Below, piece after piece: positions 35,185 through 49,300 of a stretch of 64,000 bases of DNA. The position numbers were made by a program, and so were the translations under genes. The notes under the pieces are model-generated. The model was not told where the DNA came from. It did no database searches and saw nothing but the letters and a program-made list of their open reading frames with translations. Every line of letters begins with the position of its first letter. The stretch's first letter is position 1. Where the stretch lies: assembly GCF_000208745.1 (NCBI RefSeq), contig NC_030852.1:31078969-31142968 (forward strand), in the 5' to 3' direction. The stretch is from Theobroma cacao. Lineage: Eukaryota; Streptophyta; Magnoliopsida; Malvales; Malvaceae.

Positions 35185-38100
35185 ATGGAAGCATTTTACC
35201 TGCTGGTATTCGGGGCCCTGGCATCCCTGGTTGCGGCATTGGAGCTAAGCAAAACCAGCAAAGATCGCATCAACACCTCCTCTGCTTTCAATTCTTTCAA
35301 AAACAACTACCTTGTCGTTTACTCTCTCATGATGGGTATGGCATTTTTAGCAATTTAACGTAAACTTTTACGTTTTTGTCATCTGTTTATAATAAAGTTT
35401 ATTTCCTTTCCTGGGATTGATCTGGAATTTTCTTGTCTTTTTCGGTTTTGGTTAACCAGATCGATGCTGAGAGGTTGATTTAATTTTACCATTACTCTTT
35501 AATAGTTTCTTTCAACACATTAGAATCTGACATTAATCATTGATGCTTCGTTTTTGGTTGTTTGTAATTTCAAATCAGACCCGATAATGTAGCTTTTGTA
35601 TCTCTTGCTGTTTATTGTAGCCTAATTCTGGTAATATTAAGGTTTTGCATTGCCTATAAATGTCATTAATAATGGGTGTCCCTTTTAGTTTGAAAATTAT
35701 CTATTTGTTTACTTTGTTTATCTGTCTGGTAATTGTCTACTTATGCTAAAACTGATTATGTTGATCATGGAAACAACAGCTGGGGATTGGTTGCAGGGGC
35801 CATATGTTTACTACCTCTACAGTCAGTACGGATTCGGGAAGGGGGAGATTGGCCACCTCTTTATAGCTGGTTTTGGATCTTCCATGTTCTTTGGGACAAT
35901 TGTTGGATCTCTAGCTGACAAAAAGTAAGATCTTTGTGTTGTTTAAGACTCCTAGTAAATCGTAATTTTCTTATTGATTCCTAAGTTATTGCATGCTGAA
36001 TGTAGGGGTCGAAAGAGGGCATGTGTTACTTACTGCATAACTTACATACTGAGCTGCATTACCAAACATTCTCCTCAGTACAAGGTCCTAATGCTGGGAC
36101 GAGTGTTGGGAGGCATTGCAACTTCTCTTCTTTTTTCAGCCTTTGAGTCTTGGCTTGTTGCAGAACACAATAAGGTGCTTAGTTGCTACGCTGTAAACCT
36201 AAGTTTTTTTAAGCTTGTAATTCTTACTATTGTTTCGAGTGTCTCCGATTTTCTATGTGAACTTGAACAAAATTTCAGTTTTCAAAAGCCAACCGGTTTG
36301 GAGTTTACTGATTAATAAGAGGATCCCTCGCAAAGTTTGAAGTTGGACTGCTTTCTATTTTGCATATCTCAAAACCTGGTGCCCTGTCCCCCACAGTTAC
36401 TGCATTAGCTCTTGATCAATAGATAAAATTGCAATATAATTGTTTCTCTATATGAGTATCATAAGTTGTATATTCCTCAAAGTTGTTGGCTTGCTTCATC
36501 AAAAAACTTCGGGATGTTTACTTATTATGGCATATGGAATGAATATTTTACTTTCGATTTAATTTTCCTAAATGCCTTCGTTCTAAATCTTGTTACCAAT
36601 TTTGGTTTTGGCAGCGAGGTTTTGATCAACAGTGGCTTTCTATAACATTCTCAAAGGCAATATTTCTTGGAAATGGCTTGATGGCGATTTTATCTGGGTT
36701 GTTTGGCAATGTACTGGTAGATAATTTGCAATTAGGCCCTGTTGCTCCATTTGATGCTGCATCTTGCTTCCTCGCAATTGGCATGATTATCATCTTAACG
36801 TCATGGACTGAAAATTATGGAGACTCTTCGGAAAGCAAGGACTTGCTTACTCAATTCAGGGGTGCTGCTGCTGCCATTACTGCTGGTGAAGCCAAATTCT
36901 ATTTTTACTACCTATAGCTAGATATTTTTCTGCATTGAGGGAAATCAAATGATCAAGTTGTTGAACATTTTATTCTTGGCTTACCTCTAACGTCTAGGCT
37001 ACCGACTTTCAATTAAGAATTTGTGCATCAGATAATTTGGGTAAACAGAACACAAAACTAAAAAGAAGTATTTTATCCAGGTTTTAGTCCGGTATTTATT
37101 TCCCTTTTTCCCTTCTCTTTCCTTCTCTATATTATGATGGGAAGCCTATTAATCCAAGATCCATGTGCCATCAGATGAGAAAATTACTTTGCTGGGCGCC
37201 ATACAATCCCTATTTGAAGGTTCAATGTACACCTTTGTGTTCCTCTGGACCCCTGCTTTGAGCCCAAACGACGAGGATATTCCACACGGTTTTATTTTTG
37301 CGACGTTCATGTTATCTTCAATGCTGGGAAGCTCCATTGCCTCACGGCTGCTGGCTCAGCAAAACCCAAGAGTCGAGAGCTACATGCAGATTGTATTCAT
37401 GGTCTCTTCAGTATCTCTCTTGCTTCCAGTTATCTCAAGTGTACGTCTTGTATTTTTTGTTTCTTGTTTATATTTCCTTTACCTTCTCTTCCTCCTCCAT
37501 ATTTTCTCCCCCACCTCTCAAAAAGCTTCATGGAAACCCGCCAGTTATTGTAAATTAACTGCAAGTCTCAACAGTTCTTGATAGCACCGTCTGGCGTGAA
37601 AGGTGGAAGCATCTCATTCTCTGGGTGTATCCAACTCCTTGGTTTCTGCACATTCGAAGCCTGCGTTGGGATATTCTGGCCGTCTATTATGAAGATGAGG
37701 TCTCAATACATTCCAGAGGAGGCTAGAAGCACTATCATGAACTTCTTTCGCGTTCCTCTCAACATCTTTGTGTGCATTGCATTATACAATGTAAGTCTAC
37801 TTTTTTTTTGTCTCTTTATCTGCATATTCTTTTCTGGGTATTCTCATTTCGTATTGAGTCTATTGAAAATGTTACTCCAGTAACTAAAAGAACACCATGG
37901 TTGAATAAGTCTTTTCTCACGGTTTAACTACTTGTCAAAAGTGAAGCACTCCCTCAGCCCCGCTCTTTTCAGCAAACCTACTTGTAATCTGTTTGTAGCA
38001 AGCAAATATACTCTGAGCTATGGGCACAATGCTACTAAGTTACCTGTTATTAACAGTTTCTTTTGTTTTGGATAAACTGTTCTTTGAAAGGTAAAAGCGC

Positions 38101-38432
38101 TTCCCATGACCGTCATGTTTGGCATGTGCTCGATGTTCCTTTTCCTGGCATCTGTGTTGCAGAGGCGTCTTATGGTGATTGCAGAAATGCACAAGTCGAG
38201 TAAGTTCTAAATTTGCCTTTGTGATTCTTCTAGATGCTACACCTTTGAAATTCAGAGTCTAAAAAGCAACAATTTTTCTTTTATAATCAATCTTACTTAG
38301 CATATTTCTTGGTACATATACGTGTTATAGTATACCTGTATAAACATGAAATTTACTTATTTTACCACAGGATCACAAGATTGGACGGCAATGCAAGAGA
38401 TGGGTTCCGAGGCGGATCCATTAAATTCTTAA
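35185..38432 (+). CDS. MFS transporter, molybdate-anion-transporter-like (MFSD5 family), 462 aa
   Basis: Exons: 35185-35335, 35780-35924, 36006-36174, 36615-36885, 37175-37440, 37575-37790, 38091-38199, 38371-38432; all GT-AG with consistent phases. The exon 4/5 junction is the least certain, and one residue seems absent relative to related proteins. About 12 membrane segments can be placed. Conserved landmarks are GDWLQGPYVYYLYSQYGF (about 52-69), GSLADKKGRKRA (the MFS loop 2-3 motif), LGRVLGGIATSLLFSAFESW, FEGSMYTFVFLWTPALSP and SGCIQLLGFCTFEACVG. The C-terminus is short and hydrophilic. Relatives in algae and humans take up molybdate; the plant substrate is inferred only. At4g27720 is the Arabidopsis relative I recall. 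Confidence 0.9.
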
Positions 38433-40120
38433 TTGATTTCCCCTGTTTTCAGAGCTTCCTTGTTAAAACTGGTAGAGCTGCAATTTGTCTAAGCTGTTTG
38501 CAATCTTGTAGACAAGGGGTATGGGCCTAGTCCTATTTGGCTAGAAGATATGAAGTTTGAGGCTTGTGTGCGAGGGCTTCAAGTACTGTTTTTTGTTAAA
38601 AGAATGACAGAAACATAGTTTCTAGGTCATGTTTTCTTCACCTAATCTCAGTCACCATTGCAAAAGGAATCGAGGTATTTATTTTTGGTTGCTAATTGTA
38701 TTTGTCTACACATAGAATATATAGTAATATAGGTCACAGTTCTTTCCTTGATATTGGTCAATATGAGCTTTCATTTTTTCACCTTGTTTTGTTATCATAA
38801 GCATGCTAAAAACAGCCCTCATTTTGTTATTGTGCGATGACAAACGTCCTTTTGATTCATGATTGGAAAGTAAAGCAGGTCCGAATATGGCACGGCTAAA
38901 ACTGACTTTTAATAACTTGTTTGAACCAATAATTCTGGGGAAACAGTGACTGAAAAATTGGAAAAACAGACTGGGGTTTATGCAATCTACTGAACATTTG
39001 CTGCCTTCTTATAGTATCTATACCATTGCGCAAAGCTGGTTCTGCAACAGTTAAAATGAAAGTGAATTTGGTAAATATTTATCACCTATCTAGTATGGTT
39101 ACTTCTGCTTTGAATTTCACCTGCAAATTGTGTCTTGGTTCTGAAAACTAGCTAATAAATCCACTTTGGTGCCTAGGAAGGTAGAGTCCGGCGTTTGAAT
39201 TTTAGTGATAAATCACAAGGCACTTAGGTTAATCTAATTATGTTGACTTGAGTACTTGAACAAAACAAAAACCAAAAGAGAAGGCAAAACTTTCTATAGT
39301 TAATATGTAAGCAAATGATCCAGAATAAGCAAGAAACGGCTGATTCAACTTGCATTAAGATTAAAGAGCAGGGAGTTGAAGATTGAAATGATTTGTCTCT
39401 CTTGGTCGCATAGCTTTTAAACATTTAATTAATTAAATAAATTCTAGACGACTGACCATGTGAGAGGAGACAAGTCCTCACTGTTTTCTCATGTTCAATG
39501 CACATGATGACATTATACTGAAGTGAACCAATCTATCTTAATCTCATTTGATAGAACATCCCCACTTCGCTTGTTCCACTTTCTTCCAAGTTCCAACATT
39601 ACATTCTGCTTCCGAGCACAGCTGGGAATGACCGTCCAACTTGCCCATGTGACAGTAATACAAAAATTATTAGCCATATGATGGATTTCCTTCCCAATTC
39701 TGCCCTCCACAGGGCTATATTTCCTTCTCTATCCCAAGTCTTTTGGGGACTGCTTATGCAAGGTAAAAAGATTCTACAGACATTAATCATCATTGAATAT
39801 ACAGCTACAGATGATTTCCTGGAAGATCTCAACTTCATAAAGTTTTAGATCAACCATCGATTTTTTCTGATGTTTGGACATTTCTATTCTATAGGTACTT
39901 GACTATGGACCTTTTGAAAGAAACTATTGAATTTTAAAATCCCTCATGAAGGAGGGCATTCAGGTAAATTATACTGCAACATGTTCTTTTGGCTCCACCA
40001 ATCCGTGTTTAGACGCTGAGGCCAGTAAGATTTCACTTCTGCATCGACATAATAGTGTCCTCACTCACTCACTCCTAAATTTGAGAAACAGAAAAGCTAA
40101 AGGGTGAGAGGAGAGGTAAG
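38433..40120. other. Spacer between the MFS and early-nodulin-like genes
   Basis: MFS 3'UTR then AT-rich DNA. Minus-strand frames of 60-80 codons near 39.5-39.8 kb show no recognisable domain and no splice context. Confidence 0.55.
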
Positions 40121-40789
40121 ATGGCCAATCTTGGAAGTCCCAGATATCATTTTTTCTGCGCCTTTCAGGTTCTTTTGTTATTCCAAGCCAAAGTCCTATG
40201 CTATCAGTACAAGGTTGGAGATTTAGATGCTTGGGGTATTCCCACATCAGCAAACCTGCAGGTATACGCCAAATGGTCCAAGTACCACACCTTCAAGAAT
40301 GGAGACTCTCTCTGTGAGTTTTCTGGTCATATCTTTCCTTCCATTTTTTGTTTCCTCTTGCGATTCTGATTCTTGCTGCTTGTTCTATTTGCAGTGTTCT
40401 TATACCCACCAAGTCAAGACTCGGTTATTCAAGTAACGGAACAATCCTACAACTCTTGCAACCTCAAAGATCCAATCCTGTACTTGAACAATGGCAACTC
40501 TCTCTTCAACATCACTAAACCCGGGGAGTTCTTCTTCACCAGTGGGGAACCTGGTCACTGTGAAAAGAAACAGAAGCTATACATTTCTGTGCTTTCAGGG
40601 AATGGCTCTGCATATGCTCCCTCTTATGGTCCGAGTGCATTGCCAGACACTGCATCTTCACCCTCTTACCCTACTGTCTTCGGCACAATCCCTCAACCGC
40701 CTTCTTCTTCGCCCACCCTAGGATTCCCACTCTTCATTACAGCTGTTATTGCATCAGCTACATGGGCAATAATCGATGGCATGATGTGA
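40121..40789 (+). CDS. Early-nodulin-like protein (phytocyanin domain, probably no copper), 195 aa
   Basis: Exons: 40121-40313 and 40395-40789. A signal peptide covers residues 1 to about 28 (FFCAFQVLLLFQAKVLC). The plastocyanin-like domain follows: YQYKVGDLDAWGIP, then WSKYHTFKNGDSLLFLY and YNSCNLKDPILYLNNG, with a disulfide between the NSC Cys and the PGHC Cys. The usual blue-copper His after the F/LYP-P strand is Asp (PPSQDSV), and the Cys ligand before PGHC is replaced in FFFTSGEPGHC, so copper binding is not expected. Ser/Pro-rich arabinogalactan-type spacing (about 140-170) leads to a hydrophobic C-terminus (LGFPLFITAVIASATWAII), a predicted GPI signal. Expected location is the outer face of the plasma membrane. 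Two NxS/T sites (NIT, NGS) are seen. Confidence 0.9.
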
Positions 40790-41639
40790 AGGGCCTGGAC
40801 GCCTGGTTACGTCCTGTGTCAAATTTTCAAATCCAACTGGAAAATATTTTTGTATTTTTTCCCTATTTGGTATTTGTTTATTTTCATTCAAATGTTGGTT
40901 TTGTAGCTCTGTTGTATTGGTTCATATTATAATTTCTCGGATTTGTAATTCTTATCAGTGATCAAAGAGAATGAATAGTGAAATCGGATGCAGAATCTTG
41001 CATAATACTAGCTCTCTTAATTTGCTAGTAATATTGTTTTACCTTTACACGTATTCATGCATTTAGATTTACAGACAGCACAGAATCTATGAGCTTGTAA
41101 AGAAGAGACTGGACATCTTCTGTTGCTCTTTTTTAAGAAAAAGAAAAAAGGGAAAAACTGCTTTAGCGGATAAAATACTTGAACCGCATAGGTCCGAGAG
41201 AACACCGCCTGAAATTATGGTTGTGCAATCGAGTTCTATTAATTTATGTTTTAATAGCCAGCTGGTTATGATTCTTGCCAATATTACACCGACAGCGCCT
41301 TGTCCCTTCGGTTCAGTGGGTCAGGGTCACAGATTCAGGATAAACTCATACTGAAATATAAAAGGACGAGCTGGGAAATGACTTGAACCGCTTGAATCCT
41401 AATTTTATCTTATTACACTACAGGCCAAGCAATACAAATGCACGGTGAAGAGAAGTCACTGATAGGGGCTGTAATATAGTAAAAGGGGCTGATAATTTAA
41501 CAATTGATGAAAGCAAAAATCATTACAAATGCACCTGGGGCAAAATTAGCCAGGGATAAGAGTCCCTCTCAGGTACTATTAAATAATGGTTCAATACTAT
41601 CTCCGTATCAACCATGCAAGGCCAGAATTTATTGGTTTT
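40790..41639. other. Convergent 3' ends
   Basis: Shared 3' flank of the early-nodulin-like gene (+) and MTA (-). No additional gene seen. Confidence 0.5.
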
Positions 41640-44600
41640 TCAGCTGGTCATATCACCGTCTACAGACATTGCCCTCTCTTCAGGAGCAAGGCCTGCATCT
41701 GGAGCAGCAGGATCTGCAAACTGTGCTCTTGACTCTGTTGCAAAGGGACTTCTAGCAGAAGTAGAGTCTATTTCCATAGCAGAAGCTCTAGGAGGAGAGG
41801 CGGGCTGCACATCCAAATGAGGATAGGCAGCCTTGTACCTTGCTCGTAGGCCTTCATCAACCAGTCTAACTCCATTCAACTGATTACCAAGTGATATCCA
41901 TCTGGTGGAAAATAAGAGTGGAAAGGAGACCGCTCAGTAGTGGAAAATTGTGGATATCCAAAAATTACGAAAAGGGCTCACTGGGCTGTAAATCACTATA
42001 ATGGCTAGTTATAAGTACAGTAGAACATGAAATAGTATTTACCAGGGGGAATTAAAAATTAGATATTGAAAATACAATATGTCAGATTTATTTTAACCTT
42101 GAGACCTCGTAGGCCCTTCATCAGTTTATCCTCACAACAGGCGCTGTTGGCACCCTATGATAGATGATAGTAATGTATTCGAATAATTTTCAAAACAAGA
42201 AAAATGCGTCAAGACACCATACCCTGCTTGAGTATTATGCATGCGAGCAAATAATTCCAGCTTCCTTGTCCTTGGACTAATCCTCTCCAGCATAGGGTAC
42301 ATCTGCAGGTTTACGTTTCTGTTAAGTGTGCATCTAATATGACTTGAATTACAGAACAGGGACATTGCAAGTATACAGAGCATTACAACAACCATAAGTT
42401 AAGCCCATTTATGTAATGAAATGAGCATGTGAGAAGCAACAACAAAACATTTCAGAAAGCAGTATGCATGGCCTTCAGCATTCTTAAGCTAACATTCTGA
42501 CATCAAAAAGCAGCAAACTAAATAATAGTACAACTTAACAAAAAAAATAATGGTACAATGGGATGGTCAAACTATCTAGGCATGGAATATAAGTTCTACA
42601 AACCTCATCTGGCTTACGGCTAGTCTCTCGAACCTCAGCAACAATGACATCAGTATCGATATTCCTGTTTATTTCTGGATTCCCCTTTATTCCAACAAGG
42701 CAGTGTTCCTTACTATGATTCAACCAATGACCTGTTCTCCCTGTTCTAATTATTCGCTGAAGTTGATTTGTTTTCACCCAAATAATCTCCTCACACCGCT
42801 TGTACCCCCAAAGTTCCAAACTGCGAGAAGCACGCATAGCTTTTACATATGTGAATAAAAACTTTTAATGCGTTTCTAATAAAAAAAAATGAACTACACA
42901 GGCAAAAGAAAGCACGCACCATTCACGTCCTAGCTCCATTGCACGTCCAGTGACCCAAAGGAAGATCAGACCGTCAGTCTGCAATGCAGGAACATTAAGA
43001 TTACGCATCTCATCATCAGCCATTGTTCCATAAGGCAACTCCATATGAATGTCCCATGGCGGATCTGCCATGATGACACCAAACTGCCCCAAAATGTCCA
43101 TTCTAAAACTCCGGATATCACAATTAATCCATTGTGGTTCACCTAGTTCTACTTCGGAACAATAATCAGCACGTGGAGGCTTTAATGGTTTCTCAGGACC
43201 AAGATCATCTTGCGTTTGGTCAAGCTCATAATGAACATATTTGCATGTCTATCAAACAAAACACAATTGGCATTACTCTCAAGCAGTAGCTGTAATAAGA
43301 TGACATTAGAAAGAAAGCTATTAAAAATTGTTGTAAGAAGTATAAAAATTACCTTCATATGACGGCAAGTATCTAGAAATGAACAATCCCCTAAACTGAT
43401 ATCAGTATGAGGAGCAATTATGCGCTTAAAATGAACCTGAAAAGAGTTATGATAAATATTAAAACAAGATTGCAAATAGGCAAATCAGGAGTCCAAAAAT
43501 ACTATCTGTAAGGACCCTTCTAAAAGCTAGCCGAATGACTTGCAGAAGTCCAAAACCAATCATAGGACCTCATAAGACATAAGGATATAAGTGACAACCA
43601 TATCTATGAATCAAATAATAATTGACACTATAGGTTGAAGCTGAATGATGAAACCTACCGGATATATCAAGAGATAGAACAAAAACACTGAATTTCATCC
43701 CTACAGCACAATGAGAAACAGAAAGGTTTTTGGTAATTTTTTTTAGTTAAAGATAGAGAAACTCTTCATTTTCATTTGGAAAGAGAAACAGTCTACTGTA
43801 AAATAGAAACATATTCTCACATTTTGCAGGACATCACTAAATTGTCAAAGGACCTGCACTGTATGATAGGCAACCATATACATGCTCTTTCATTAAAACA
43901 AGGACATTTCAGTTGTTATTTACCTTCTTACATGCCAGAAAAGTGCCAGACTGCCTTCGACAATCCTCCTTCGTCAAAGCTGAACAATACTCCCTCACTT
44001 GAGAACCACCTTTACTTTTAAACTACACCAAATAATCGAACAGAGTCATCAACCAAATTTAAAAATTAAAAAAAAAGAAACCTACTCGATGAACTCCAAT
44101 ATACCTTAGCTGCCACAGCAGTTTCCCTAGCAGTTGGGCGATTAATGATGTCCAAAATCTCCTCACCCGTCTTCGATTTTTGCATTTCCTTAAAAGACTT
44201 CTTATTCAACAAAGCCTCCAAATCCTTCAAATCATCTTCCTCAGTCCTCTGTCTCTGAGCCGGCGAAAGACCACTGTTTGGCCCCATTGGAGGCCTTCCC
44301 ATCATCCCCATTCCCCGACCCCGCGGGCCCGCCATTGGCACACCTGGCGGATACATCATGCCGGGGTCTCCCCCTCCCATCCAAATTTCACTCATGGGCC
44401 TCGGCGCAACCCACTCATCATTACTGTTATTATTTATCTTCAAGCTCTCACTTTCGTTAACGGTGTTTATACGCTCTCTTTTCAGATGATTTTGAGGTTC
44501 TTCGGGTAATTCTCGGACTAACCGGGTTCGGTCAATATTGAGTATCATAACTCTGCTTTTGCCACCGACCACAAACTCTTCGACCTCGAGGCCCCCGTTA

Positions 44601-45151
44601 TCCTCCGCCATTGACCTCAACGCCATCTCCACCGCGAGAATGGACCCCGAATCGCCTCCCAATTCACGCATCGCCGCCTTCTCCGCCGCCGTCACGTTCT
44701 CGTCGTTCTCTAACTTCCTCAAAACCGTCGACGAATCGATTGCTTTGAACGGTACTCTCTGAAGCAAACACTCCGCCACAATCGCTCTCACCACCGACAA
44801 TGGGTTGCCTTTCTCGTCAGCGGGTTTGTCACCTTGGTCAGGTTTAACGAGGGCCAGTTGTTTGGGGTCGGTTACGGGGTGGGTCGGTGGGTGTTGGGGT
44901 GGGTGGGAGATCTTTTTGGGTGTGGGAAGGGGAGGAGTGGGAGAGAAAGGGCGGTGGTTGAAGGCGGAGACGATGCGGAGGGAGAGATCCAGGGAGGGGA
45001 CGATGTTGGCGTCCAGGCTTTGGAGGGAGGCGAGGAGGTCCAGGTGGGTCGCATGTTGGGTTTGGATTCGGGACTCGAGTTGAGTCCGAATGGATTTGAT
45101 GGTCGCTATCGTGCCTTCGTTGTTGGTGCCGCCGCCTGTGTGGGTCTCCAT
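41640..45151 (-). CDS. MTA: N6-adenosine-methyltransferase MT-A70 catalytic subunit (MTA/METTL3), 705 aa
   Basis: Exons (minus): 45151-44105, 44022-43924, 43436-43353, 43248-42920, 42820-42604, 42302-42223, 41901-41640; all GT-AG, phases agree. The catalytic motif DPPW is at 472-475 ([15 protein letters not shown]). Downstream are [37 protein letters not shown] and [10 protein letters not shown]. Cys/His clusters at about 360-420 ([27 protein letters not shown]) match the zinc-binding region of METTL3. The first exon encodes a long N-terminal region with [25 protein letters not shown] and a Pro/Gly/Met-rich stretch (about 270-310). With MTB (METTL14), the enzyme writes m6A on nuclear mRNA. 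The start METHTGGG is chosen over a leader ATG 12 codons upstream because it matches the usual acidic/Thr start of plant MTA. Confidence 0.95.
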
Positions 45152-46329
45152 GACTGCGTTTTTAAGTTGCCTGAGGTTTATGTGCACCCATCTTGGGGAT
45201 TTAGGATGTCCGACACCAGTTTATCGGTTTACCTCTTTTTTTGTTTTTTGGTTTTTTTTTTTTCAATGTAAGACTTCTTTAATGAACATTTTTTTTTGGG
45301 AAGAATCTTTGATGAACGGTTGAATATTTGGTAAAATATATCTGTTATAATTTTAAGATTTTTCACATAATATTATGTAGTTTCTGTTTTGGTAATTAGC
45401 ATTAGGTGAATATCTTATTTTTCAATTAGTAACTTATTAATAACTTATTTTCTTAAAATAGGTTTATTAATTTTATTCAATACAAAATTTATAATAAAAT
45501 TACAAAAATATCTTTGAATATAAGTATGTTAACTTTGAACTGAAAATATCTTAATAATTTTATAAAACAAAATTAATAATTTAACTTTTATGTGAACCAA
45601 AGTTATCTACGAGTAAACAATTGAAAAAAATAATATTCACAATGTATGAATTAATAAAAAACCACACCATGTTATTTAAAAGAATTGAAATCATAAAAAA
45701 TATAAAAAAAAATTATCTTAAATTTTAAGATTCATTAAAAAACTGTATATAATTTACCTAATCATGATTAATCTTCAGTTTACAAAACCAACACGTGACA
45801 AACAATTATATTTTGATCTCCTAGAACCATAATCATAAAATCTAAATATAACTTTAGAATCTTAGTAATTCTTTCAATATAATGGAATAATATCTTAGAC
45901 AATCTCAATAGGATTGTATCTTTCTTTTTTTAATTTCTAATACTCGTTAGTAGTATTTTTATTGAAAAAAGAAAGGAAGAATCCATGAAAGCATTTGAGG
46001 AATCGATGACTGTACTTGTCTGTGTCTATGAACCGAAAAGTTACACAACAAACATGGCTATGAAAAATTGCAAATCCAAATTATGACAAGAAGTACTCAA
46101 CTAATATGGCTGTGAAACTTGTAAAATCCAAATTGTACGGATAAATGGAAATTATGATTACAATTCCAAGTATGGTTGCTTTTGTGGCAAGAAATCTGAC
46201 TTGAATTTCATGTCCAAGAGCACTGGAATTCCTTCTGAAATGCAATATATATACAGATGCGTTCATCTGCAATTTCCTACTAACCTAGATGCATATTTTT
46301 CAACATTTACTTCTACAAAGCAACAAACT
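45152..46329. other. Spacer between MTA and the oligopeptide transporter gene
   Basis: MTA promoter side, then very AT-rich DNA (45,330-46,000) and the 3'UTR of the transporter gene. No coding signal. Confidence 0.55.
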
Positions 46330-49300
46330 CTAGGTGTACACTGGGCAGCCTTCAACCTCAATACCTTTGGCTGTTGGACAGCTAGCCAGAGGGCATCCAT
46401 CAAGATCATTTCCCCACCAATCTAGACTAATATTTTCTAGTCCCAAGCACAAATATATCAGCACACCCATAAAAGCAAGGCCTGCATCCAATGACCCAGA
46501 AAGAACATAATTGTATCGTTGCCACAAATCGGGTCGATACCTATAAACAACAAAGCCAGAGAGAAAGCCAACAATAATCCACGTAGTATAGTTAACTGCA
46601 GTGGCTGGTGGCATCATCCCTGTGGCACCTATCAGGACTGGCATGTTAATGAGCTTGATCCACTCTTGATGAGGGAAGGCCTTGGTGGCCAACCAGACAA
46701 GAAGAGGAGCAATTGCTCCTGCAAGGAAGAACCAATTGATCGCCTCATAAGTTCCCAAGTCTCCGAAAATTCTGCGAGGCGCTACTAAACCCCAGATAAC
46801 AGACGCATCATAGAACACAGTATCGCTTGGACAAGTCCAGACGCTGTTGGAGGCTGTCGTGTCACAAATATCAGGGATGGTTTCCATTAGCCACCAGGCA
46901 GTTCCCAGGTACACAAAGCAAGCAATGAGGGTGCCTACGACCTAAGGCAAGAGGAAAAGACCTGTTAATCTTGTGTGAAGAAACATTTGCAGAGAGAAAA
47001 GTATTTTTTTTTTTTTTAAGAGATGTGAACAGACCTGAGCCATGAACATTGTTCTGGGCGGAATTTTCATATAGTGACCAAGCTTGAAGTCTTGCAGGAA
47101 GGTAACAGCCTGTGTCATGCTTATGTATCCATACACCTTGAAACACATATTAGCAACCGGATATCCTGGATATATATACCCAATTATATATTCTGTAATG
47201 ATGTTAAGGCCTGGTGTCTGCAATCAGAAATTGATCGGTGATGTAAAGCTGTTTAAACTGAAGTATGTGAAGAAAATTAAAGTTGGAGTATATAAAGTCT
47301 ACAAACAACTTAATATGTTGCAATTGCCGCAGCATATATGATTGAAGATACCTGGTTTGTGATGGCTGTAATGATGCCAATCGGAAGTGTAAATACAATG
47401 GCAATGCCACATGCTAGTAGAACTCCCCACCATGGCAGCTGAAGTTGGTCATTGTAATACTCGCAGGCTAATATGGTGGCAGCAATGTTTACCAAAAGGA
47501 TGCACACAAACCACCACTCAGGGACTTGCTTATACTTCCTCATGAGTCTGGTGTGTACGTCCATTTTTTTCTCCTGGAAACTAGCTTTGCTTTGCTCCCA
47601 TATTTCTCTGCAGTTTACAGCTAAAAAGTGAGCTTCAGCATGCCATTTAAGATAATTTCAAGCCTAGTTGGTATTTGCAGGTAAATCTAAAAATTACCTT
47701 CCGTGGAATAGCGCAACATGAACGATCGTAGCAGTTAGTGCAGCAAAACCGACACCATATGTCATTGCAAAAAATGTGCTAAGGTATAGAGGTCCTTCTT
47801 TTTCATAAGCCGCGATGTCAAGGTGAAAATTCGAATCAATGATAGCTGTGATATTGTATTCTTGACCTGTCGACGTGAAGAGAGCATCGGAGAATATGGG
47901 GAAGGTCTTTGCATTGTAGACATTAAGCCAGTAGGTGATGGGAGTCAAAACATACATGATAAGGATAAATCCCGCAGCCACATTTGCTGTGGCAAACCAT
48001 GGGCTTGCAAGAGGGCTACCAAGATATGAGGAGATAGTGGACCAGTCGAGCCCAATAGCACCTATTCCTAGCCCATAAAGGCCTGAACCGAGTTGTTGGG
48101 CTAGCACTGATTTTGGGAATATCCAGCATATCCACGAGAGGGAAGTTAGCATTTGGAAGAGGTAGCCTGGGAAGACGTAGTAAGCAAAACTGCAAATGAG
48201 GGCAATTAGGAAGAATTGGGTTCTCGTTACCCCACCCTTTGCCCTCTCTTCCTTCTCGTGCAGAGCCCTGCATAAACAAATATACAGATTGATGTTTGAA
48301 CAACTGAAAAGCCTGACGAATGTATTCGTATGTTATGAGCGACTTAGCCTAACCTCGGTTATATTGGCCAAATATCTTTTGCGGGCTTACGTTCTTCGGG
48401 CTCCAAGACCCAATAATGGCCCATGAATGTTCTTCTAAGCTATCTTTATTTTCTCTTTGCTAGTTGCTCTTGTTATAGTCCTTGTTTTCAGTACGCAACT
48501 TGGATTGGATATCACATGAAAATGTACAGAACTAGAGTCTAGAGAGATCATCATCGAAGGAAAAAAATGGGGTTGACTTTTTTCGAAAGAGTTCCCATCA
48601 GTTTGGTCCAGCTTGGGTTTCCTAGAGGACCACTCAAGCTGAGCATGGCCATCAGGGTCAAGAGAATCAAATTCGAATTAAAGCCAATGCAAATAGCGAA
48701 AACTGTGACCAAATCAAATGTAGCCAAAATTAACGCCTAGCTCTACTCAAAATACCCAGCTTAGTTACCAGAGAAGGCTCCTAAAAGCCTTAGCCCTTAA
48801 CCCTTGTTATTAACTTAGTATTATTTGTTGTAATGCCATGCGGCCCGGCTTTCCTTAGCAACATGTCACGTTGCCAGTGCCACTACTCAAGTACATATTT
48901 ACGTGCAAGTTGCAACTATGGCCCATTAAGTCCAACCAGGAACCTTCTTTGTTGCTAATGCAACAGCCAACAGGTGAACTCATAGAAACAAAAGAGCAAG
49001 ATACCAGTCAGTCTCACCGTGGCCATTACTGGCCACCCAAATTCACCAGAATCCAGGAATATCCGGGCCGATAAATGAAATCGCATAGAAGCAGAACACT
49101 AAATCAGTATCATATAAAATCCACCATAATCGGAATACCTGAAGAGAGAAACTTGAACAAGGTTTGCAGGCCACCACATAGCTGCTGGTTCCACTAGGTA
49201 CCTCCTGAATATACCAGCCCATCCGAACCCCAGCACCTACCATTCCAAACCCACCAAATTATTCAAACCTAACCCAACACATACCAAAAAAAAAAAAAAC

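Noticed and set aside
39513..39838. Overlapping minus-strand open frames of 65-79 codons
   Set aside because: No domain, no splice context and composition like random AT-rich translation.
44180..45271. Plus-strand frames up to 145 codons across MTA exon 1
   Set aside because: They are antisense shadows of the GC-rich MTA coding exon.
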